A DNA stretch of 64,000 bases from Echinometra lucunter. Lineage: Eukaryota > Echinodermata > Echinoidea > Camarodonta > Echinometridae. Where the stretch lies: contig CM057166.1 of assembly GCA_029962745.1 (NCBI GenBank), forward strand, positions 633,714 to 697,713, written 5' to 3'. This document shows positions 57,321-64,000 of the stretch, one piece after another (the first letter of the stretch is position 1; every line of letters starts with the position of its first letter). A model generated the notes under the pieces. The model did no database searches. It was not told where the DNA came from and worked only from the letters and a program-made list of their open reading frames with translations. A program made the translations under genes and the position numbers.

Positions 57321-58350
57321 AGGTATCTAAACTATATATTTGGTCACCTCGCTTGCCCGATTCTTTTGTTATTCCAAACGATCCCGTATCTGAATATTAT
57401 ACGAGCGAGCGAGGAAAAATAAACACCTTTTTTCATGTTTTTTTCGTCAAAATACACTTAGGCCAGTATTAGATATCTAAATCATACATTTGGTCACCTC
57501 GCTTGCCGAATTCATTCGCTTTCAAAAACTATCCTATAAATACGAGCGGGCGAGGAAAAATATGTACTCCTTTTCATGGTTGAGGTGATTTCTTCATAAA
57601 AATACACAATGGGCCGAAAGGTATATATCTAAATTATATATTTGGTCACCTCGCTTGCCCAATTCTTCTGTTATTCCAAAACGATCCCATATTTGAATAT
57701 TATACGAGCGAGCGCAGCGAGCGAGGAAAATTATACACTTTTTTCATATTATTTCATCACAATACACTTAGGCCAGTATTAGATATCTAAATCATATATT
57801 CGGTCACCTCGCTTGCCGAATTCATTCGCTTTCAAAAACTATATCCTGTATCTAAATATTATACGAGCGAGCGAAGTGAGCGAGGAAAAATATACATTCT
57901 TTTTTATGTTATTTCGTCAAAATACACTTAGACCAGTAAGATATCTAAATCATAACCTCGCGTGCCGAATTCTTTGCTTTTCGGAAACGATCCCGTATGT
58001 GAATATTATACGGGGGAGCGCAGAAAATTATACACCCTTTTCCACATAATAAGTGTTATTTTGTCATTAAAATACATTTAAACATATAAGATATCTAAAT
58101 TATGTATTCGATTGTGTAAATGCCAAAAAAGGCGAAACTATCCTTCATCTATACGAGCGAGCTCAGCAAGCGAGGCAAATTATAATCTCTCCTTCATGGT
58201 AGAAGTGTTATTTCGTCATCAAAAATACACTCCTAAAAGATATCTAAATAACATTCAATCACCTATTTGCCAAATATGACTCTATTTGTGCACCTCGCTT
58301 GCCGTCTGAAACCATTCTGTTTCTACCAGGGCGAAGCGAGCGACCGACAA
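57313..58350. repeat. ~155-bp satellite-like units (inverted orientation)
   Basis: About six units with 'atttggtcacctcgcttgcc', 'gaattcattcgctttc', 'atattatacgagcgagcg(cagcgagcga)gg'. Reverse complement of the units at 42.96-43.87 kb. Target duplications around this cluster were not found. Confidence 0.85.
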
Positions 58351-58569
58351 AATTTTCTATGAAATGTAGATTCCAGTCCGGACTCGATAAAGGGGTCATG
58401 GGTAACTTGATAACTGGACGACCCCATCATCAAGGTACACTATCGTCGGTATACAGAGAGCGCGCCGATTGCGTAATATCAAAATTTGCCAAGGATGATG
58501 AAGGATCAAGCAAGAATACTGACAAAGTACAGCCGGGACAATCCTTCCTGACCCAACATTGTCCATCAT

Positions 58570-58592
58570 TCCCCCCCCCCCCCCCCCCCCCC
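58570..58592. repeat. Poly-C tract
   Basis: C-run; a second with CA repeats follows at 58924-58950. A polypyrimidine stretch (58620-58860) between them gives spurious Phe/Ser- and Lys/Glu-rich ORFs. Confidence 0.85.
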
Positions 58593-59094
58593 CCGTCTGC
58601 ACCGTACCCGCAAGCACGTCGGAACCTCTCTTTTTCTCTCCGAGACTTTTCTTCTCTTTACCTGTTTCACTGTTTTTCTCATCCATTTTCTTCCTTGTTT
58701 TCCTCTTTTCCTTTTCCCCTCTCTTGTCTCTCTTTTCTTTTTCTTTTTCTTCCTTCTCTTTTTCTTTCTTTTGCCTTTTGTTTTCTTCTCTCTTTTTCCT
58801 TTTTTCTTTCTTTTTTTCTTTCCCCTTCTCATTTTTTCTCTCCCCCTTTTTCATTTTTCCCGACGGCAGCGCAGATTTATCGACGATACCCTGAGCAGTG
58901 GGGCGGGGGGGGGGTGTCACAGCCCCCCCCCCCCCCACACACACACACACCCTCCCCGTTATCGACGGCCCTGGCCCTTCCGACAATGCGATCCATCATG
59001 GATTATTGGGAATGATACCTCTCCCCAGTTTTACATTATAGGGGTAAGTCACTGTCAGGCCCGTAACTAGGAGTTTAAAAAAAAAAAAAAAAGC

Positions 59095-60810
59095 TTCTGG
59101 GTTGCTAGAAGCAAAGGGATCTAACCGTTATGGGGAAAATTCATTTACTTAAAACTTTTGCTCTTTCAAAACTGAATTACGTTTCTTCGGCTTTAGTTGT
59201 TCCCAAATGGGTGGTAGCTGAAACCAAGAAGTTATGTTTTGAATTTTTATGGAATGGGAAATATGGTATTAAAAGAGCGATCTGTTACCAAGATTATGGT
59301 GATGGAGGTTTAAGAATGATTGATTTTGAATTATTTGTGAAAACCCAAAGGCTTATGTGGTTAAAGAGACTTCTGTATGGAGAAAGGAAAAGGGATGGAA
59401 ATTGTATTTTGACTATATCTTTAAGACGGTTGGGGAAGATTTGTTTCCCTTTGCAACTATGATATGAAACTATTTACAATCAAAGCACCAATATTTCATT
59501 TAGAAATGTTAAAAGCATGGCAAGATGTGGAGAGCTAATCCAAAACTAATCCAATAATTTTTAATAAGAAATACCTTCATAAAAGTAAAATGACTTTTCA
59601 TGAAGAATTGTATAAGAAAAATACTTATTTAGTTGATCACTCGATAAAAATCAAATCAGACCACTGGCATATACTTTCAGAATTTACGTCTATGTAGTGA
59701 TAATATATAGCTAAGATTTGGGAAATGTGTAATATAATCTTAAAGAACGGGAAATATGATGGGGTCAGAAAACTACTTCTCAGTAGATGTACGAGATTTA
59801 GAGATGTCTGAAAATATGATCCTACTGAAAGACGTATCATCAAGAAAGGTTTACGATCATTTTATAACAGACTTGCAACGTTCATCAGTTCATACACTTT
59901 AAAAATTCGGGATGGTCAAAATGATTTTGAATTCTCAAAAAAGGAAATGAAGGATATATTTATAAAACTCAGAATCACAACGCTTTTGTTAAAGATTAAG
60001 GAATTTCAGTACAAATTACTTCACGGAACAATTTATACAAAAGAATATCTATTAAATTTTGGTTCTGTCGAAGACGACCAGTGCTCTTTCTGTAGACAAA
60101 CGACGGAGTCATATTCGCATTTATTTTGGGACTGTGTATATGTCATGCCCTTGTGGCAGGGAGTGATTAAAAGATTTGGGTTAGTAGAACTACAAAACGT
60201 ACAGTGGGAAACTATTCATGTTGGAATACTGGGAAACTCATTTAGGATCAAGTGCTGCAATACATTAATTTTTATAATTAAGTATATCATATATCGGTCA
60301 CTGTCAGAGGGTGCAATTTCTAAGCTAGATAAATTGTTTAAAATGATATTGGGATGAAGAAAAAGAGTTAGCTATAAAAAGAAACAAACTAGGTAAACAT
60401 CTACAAAGATTGGAAAGTATTAAATTACAATCAATGTCAAGGGATTTATCTTCAGGTTCGATTCATCAAGACTGAAAGCAGTCGATGGGTGAGGGTGTGT
60501 GTGGGTGTAGGTGTGTGTTGTGTGGGTCGATGGATGTATGTGCAGATGTAGATTTTCTTTTTTTTAGGGGGGGGGGGGGGTGGTTGAGCTGTATGTGTGT
60601 ATGTATGGATTTTTCCCCCCATATATATAGGGGTTTCATTCCTCTTTGTTTTCTTTGCTCATTAATTGATGTCTAATTTATGAAAATATGCTGTGGAAAC
60701 AAAATGAAGACTTGTATCATATTGATTTGCTTATATTGATTTATATGGATGTACTGATGCTTATTTTGAATGAAATCTCTAATAAAAATCATGGAAAAAA
60801 ATGAACCAAC
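59095..60810 (+). pseudogene. L1/Tx1-like LINE ORF2 C-terminal half
   Basis: 59130-59462 reads MGKIHLLKTFALSKLNYVSS, FEFLWNGKYGIKRAICYQDY, GDGGLRMIDFELFVK. After a broken stretch, 59947-60357 reads LKIKEFQYKLLHGTIYTKEY and CSFCRQTTESYSHLFWDC, the CxxC...H...C knuckle at the end of L1/Tx1-type ORF2. Several stops and frameshifts separate the two parts. The 3' end has AATAAAAATCATGG and a short A-run (60781-60802). Confidence 0.82.
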
Positions 60811-61212
60811 TCAGAAAACAGGAAAAGTTTTTGTAAAACAAGGGGGAAAACAAAAACAACACAACCAACTTCCCTTTAGTAACTCGCCTTTGATCGATAA
60901 TTTGAAAAGAGGGCGTTAAGTGACTGTGAAAGTAAATAATGCGATCTTATTTCTATCCTTCATTTCTCGCTTACTTTACAATGTCGTTAACATGCTTTTG
61001 CACTTTTCTTGATTTTATGTGGATCTACAATGTTTGCTGTGGTGACTGTGTTGATGCCATGACCTGGTGCTATTCTGCAGTTAACCACGAAATGTCACAG
61101 TTAGGCCTAAAGTATTTATTGGGGAACACCTGTCCATTCCGCTGGCTCCTTATGGTGTATGCTTGAAAATATAACTGGAAATTCTCCCTTTTCATTTAAG
61201 AAAGTTTATTAT

Positions 61213-62811
61213 CATGGGTGTCGATTTGTGTTCGTGGTGGGGGGGGGGATGATGATGCCGAATATCCGCGGAACAAAGAGACCGAGCGGAGAAAGGGTGT
61301 GGCGGTTCAAACGTGAAGGACAGACTAAATAAGCGGGGAGGGGCCGGGGTGGGGTGAAACACCTATTTTTGCTGTCAGTATCGTTGCATTCCAGTCTAAT
61401 CTACCGTTCCTCCAATTAACCGTACAAGAATTTTTTTCACACAATATTGCAGAGGTACATCCTCATTACCTTTACGTTTTTATTGTTTTGCGAGCGAGCG
61501 AAGCGAGCGAGCCAAAGATTCTACGTTCTAACTATAAAATAAATGTTATTTTTCGTCAAAGTACACTCAAGCAATGGGATGTTTGACTGTTTCAGCACCT
61601 CTCTGATCCAATTGTTTATTGTCCTAAACCACCCTATTTCAAAATTTTACGAGCGAGAGAGGCGAGATAGGGGAAAACACACTCTTTTGGTGATAAAGGG
61701 TTATTTTGTCACTAAACTACACAATAGCTCTCTAAAATATCTACATATTATTATTATGTATTTAAATATTATACGAGCGAGCGCAGCGAACGAGGAAAAA
61801 TTTATATTCTTTGATAGCCTCTAAAGATATCTAAATATTTTGATCACATAACTGACAAATATGATGATTTTTTGGCTCGTCGCTTGCCATCTAAAACCAT
61901 TTTGTTTCTGTGAGTGAGCGAAGCGAGCTTACCGACAAAAAACTCTATTTCTTTATAACGTAGAATTTCCACCAAAATAAAGTAGATGATATTGATGATG
62001 TACTATTTCCATGGAATTCTAGGAAAGCTTTAATACATCTCGCTGTAAAAATATTACGGTATTCGGACATGTTGCTGAGGGAATAAGAGCGCTTACCACC
62101 TTAAAATATCTTACCTTCAAAGATCATCTAAATATCTTGTTTCTATGAGCAAGCGGAGAGAGCGAGCTAGCGAGAAAGGAGTATTTTTAAATACTGAGAA
62201 CGGGTTCTATAGTGTACTGTTACTCCAGTTTCATGATTTTAACAACGTACATTTTATCGGCACCCTCCCTTCTTATATTTGGTAAGGTAGGAATAGGCTA
62301 CTGGTCACAGGCAATTTATCTCAAGAAAACTCTTCTGTTTCAAAAGGGTCTTCTTCCCGTTCGACTCCTTGCAGTTATATTACTAGTAATATAACACTGG
62401 ATAGAAAGACAAGATGCAAACCAGTTTCATGTCATAAAAATATTCACCGGCATTGGTTAAGATAACAAAAGATATTATACGCAAGTAGGAGATTAGACAG
62501 AAAGACAGAAAGGTAGGAACCGATTTGCTTTCGTAAAGATGGTATTATAACCGTCAATTTGTTGTTGGGATAGTTAAAATGCGTTAATAAGTTAAGATCT
62601 TTTTCCTATTCTATTTTTAAAAGTGATTTCTGTACTCTTTATTCCCTTTGTCTTTGTCTTTCCTTTTTTTGTTTGTTTTAGGGGATTACAGGAGGCTATG
62701 ATATTTTTGACGTTTTTTCATGGTGAATTATTGGGGGGGGGGGATGATTGTACAGGCCACCCCCCTACCTAAAATATTGGAGGGGATATATCCCCGGGAT
62801 CGACACCCGTG
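61213..62811. mobile_element. hAT-like non-autonomous element, degenerate
   Basis: Ends CATGGGTGTCGAT and ATCGACACCCGTG, flanked by TTTATTAT (61205-61212) and TTTAATAT (62812-62819), 7 of 8 matching. The interior carries GAGCGAGCGAAGCGAGCGAG units at 61491, 61770, 61915 and 62150, as in the element at 42.7 kb. About 1.6 kb, no transposase. Confidence 0.68.
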
Positions 62812-63069
62812 TTTAATATCTATCATTCTCTTTGAAATGTCGATTACGCTTTACAAATGTTACAGAGCTTATGTCTTAAAGCAAAATTTGCTTGGGGCTT
62901 ACTTTCAAGGTAGTTTAGTGCAAGTACACTTGACATGCTTGATCTCAAACAAGTTTGAATGAATATTCATCATGGAATTGCTTTTAGGTAAAATTATACA
63001 CACGAATGAAAATATTCAAAAATCGTTTTGATGAGCCATTAAAGATTAATTTTGTTCGGTAAACAGCAA

Positions 63070-63071
<2 letters not shown>

Positions 63072-63109
<38 letters not shown>
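63072..63109. repeat. (TA)n tract
   Basis: TA dinucleotide run. Confidence 0.95.
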
Positions 63110-63111
<2 letters not shown>

Positions 63112-63284
63112 GAATCAGAGTTGGTAGTAGAATGCCATAAAAAATAAAATCATAGATTTTAAAAGAAAACGGAGCATAGCTCTCAAAAATGAAAGACGAA
63201 GTCACACTCTTCGTCAGTGCCCACGGTGTGACAAAAAGATGTAAATCAAAATCCGTTTCTGAAACAGACGAAAAAACACGTCTG

Positions 63285-63286
<2 letters not shown>

Positions 63287-63332
<46 letters not shown>

Positions 63333-63352
63333 TATATTATATATATATATAT
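63287..63352. repeat. (TA)n tract
   Basis: TA run abutting the left arm of the hairpin. Confidence 0.95.
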
Positions 63353-63508
63353 AGACATACCTCAAAGGTTGGGTTGCCCGCTACCGGCGGTTTCACGCTT
63401 GGCGATCTTCAGGCGCCCCAAACGAGGGAAACCCAGTAGCCAGTCCGCCTGAAGATCGCCAAGCGTGAAACCGCCGGTAGCGGGCAACCCAATCTTTGAG
63501 GTATGTCT
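63353..63508. repeat. Near-perfect inverted repeat (63-bp arms)
   Basis: Left arm 63353-63415, loop 63416-63445 (30 bp), right arm 63446-63508. I count a single mismatch (c/t in 'ggttggg' versus 'cccaatc'). Arms are GC-rich ('gcccgctaccggcggtttca') in AT-rich surroundings. It may be a snap-back MITE or a hairpin RNA source. Confidence 0.93.
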
Positions 63509-63577
63509 AATATGCTCTGATGTATTGCATCAAGCACTATAGCTGAACTTGGTATAACCTCTGTGCTATATATATAA

Positions 63578-63586
<9 letters not shown>

Positions 63587-63631
<45 letters not shown>
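63587..63631. repeat. (TA)n tract
   Basis: TA dinucleotide run. Confidence 0.95.
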
Positions 63632-63633
<2 letters not shown>

Positions 63634-64000
63634 CTTTGTATGTTTCTGATAACATACTATGCAAATAACAAGATATCATAGTGTAAAGGTGTAAGGTTCT
63701 AGGATTTACATTTTTGTTGTGTATTATGATCATTAAAAATGTAGCAAACATTAGGGGAAAACAGAATATCAGGGTTTTGAATTTTGATTTCAACACTATA
63801 TGCACTGCAACAAAGATATTTATAACGTAAGAAAAGTCAAGTATGTTTCAAAGGATTTAATAAAATAGAAATATGAACGAAATGCCGAATATTTTTAGGT
63901 TTAGTTCTTTTGATTTTCCGTTTCCTGTAGGAAAATAGTAGGTTAAAAAACCGGCACAGGCTAGGGTCCATGGTCAAAGCTAGCTTGGTGCAGATGAAGA

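Noticed and set aside
58396..58986. Lys/Glu-rich minus-strand ORF and Phe/Ser-rich plus-strand ORFs
   Set aside because: They reflect a polypyrimidine stretch flanked by poly-C runs; composition only.

Overview
The window is eukaryotic and AT-rich. It has GT-AG introns, many microsatellites, CR1/L2-like and L1/Tx1-like LINE remnants, tRNA-derived SINEs with (ATT)n-type tails, and a dense set of short inverted-repeat DNA transposons (MITEs). Together with two intronless rhodopsin-family GPCR genes, this fits a marine invertebrate deuterostome, most likely an echinoderm such as a sea urchin. That assignment is an inference from repeat style and gene content; no species-specific marker was seen.

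Three protein-coding genes are well supported. (1) 3.1-12.85 kb, plus strand: eleven exons of a Dbl-family RhoGEF (DH-PH) most like PLEKHG5/Syx. The model joins in frame across ten introns into about 717 residues and ends in a class I PDZ ligand (-VTSV). Further 5' exons may lie outside the window. (2) 24.7-25.7 kb, plus strand: a single-exon 319-residue class A GPCR with NRW in place of DRY. (3) 38.3-39.6 kb, minus strand: a single-exon 442-residue class A GPCR with DRY, a very long third intracellular loop and NPxxY.

The rest is intergenic or repetitive. 13-21 kb, downstream of the RhoGEF, is AT-rich, holds only two recognisable MITEs and could be a long 3'UTR or plain intergenic DNA. 21-24 kb holds three LINE fragments, one split by a fold-back MITE. 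27-33 kb is microsatellites, a tRNA-SINE and a degenerate minisatellite. 34-38 kb has three MITEs and a 65-bp tandem array. 41.5-47 kb is a transposon nest: a dimeric tRNA-SINE, a LINE split by a hAT-like element with a perfect 8-bp target duplication, a GC-rich fold-back family and a PIF/Harbinger-like MITE. 49-53 kb has an inverted 18-bp minisatellite invaded by a second hAT-like element, a second copy of the fold-back MITE, and 77-bp repeats. 55-56.3 kb is an 18-copy 74-bp array. 57-62.8 kb holds satellite-like GAGCGAGC palindrome units, an L1/Tx1-like LINE remnant and a third hAT-like element. The window ends in (TA)n tracts around a near-perfect 63-bp-arm hairpin.

No operon-like or defence system is present. 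The most unusual observations are: (a) relics of tandem exon duplication inside the RhoGEF gene, including a decoy splice acceptor with a premature stop; (b) two unrelated-looking MITEs that share one architecture, GGGC-type termini, a 4-bp TA-rich target duplication and a 15-16-bp palindrome repeated about every 180-190 bp; (c) hAT-like elements carrying internal tandem arrays of GAGCGAGC palindromes.
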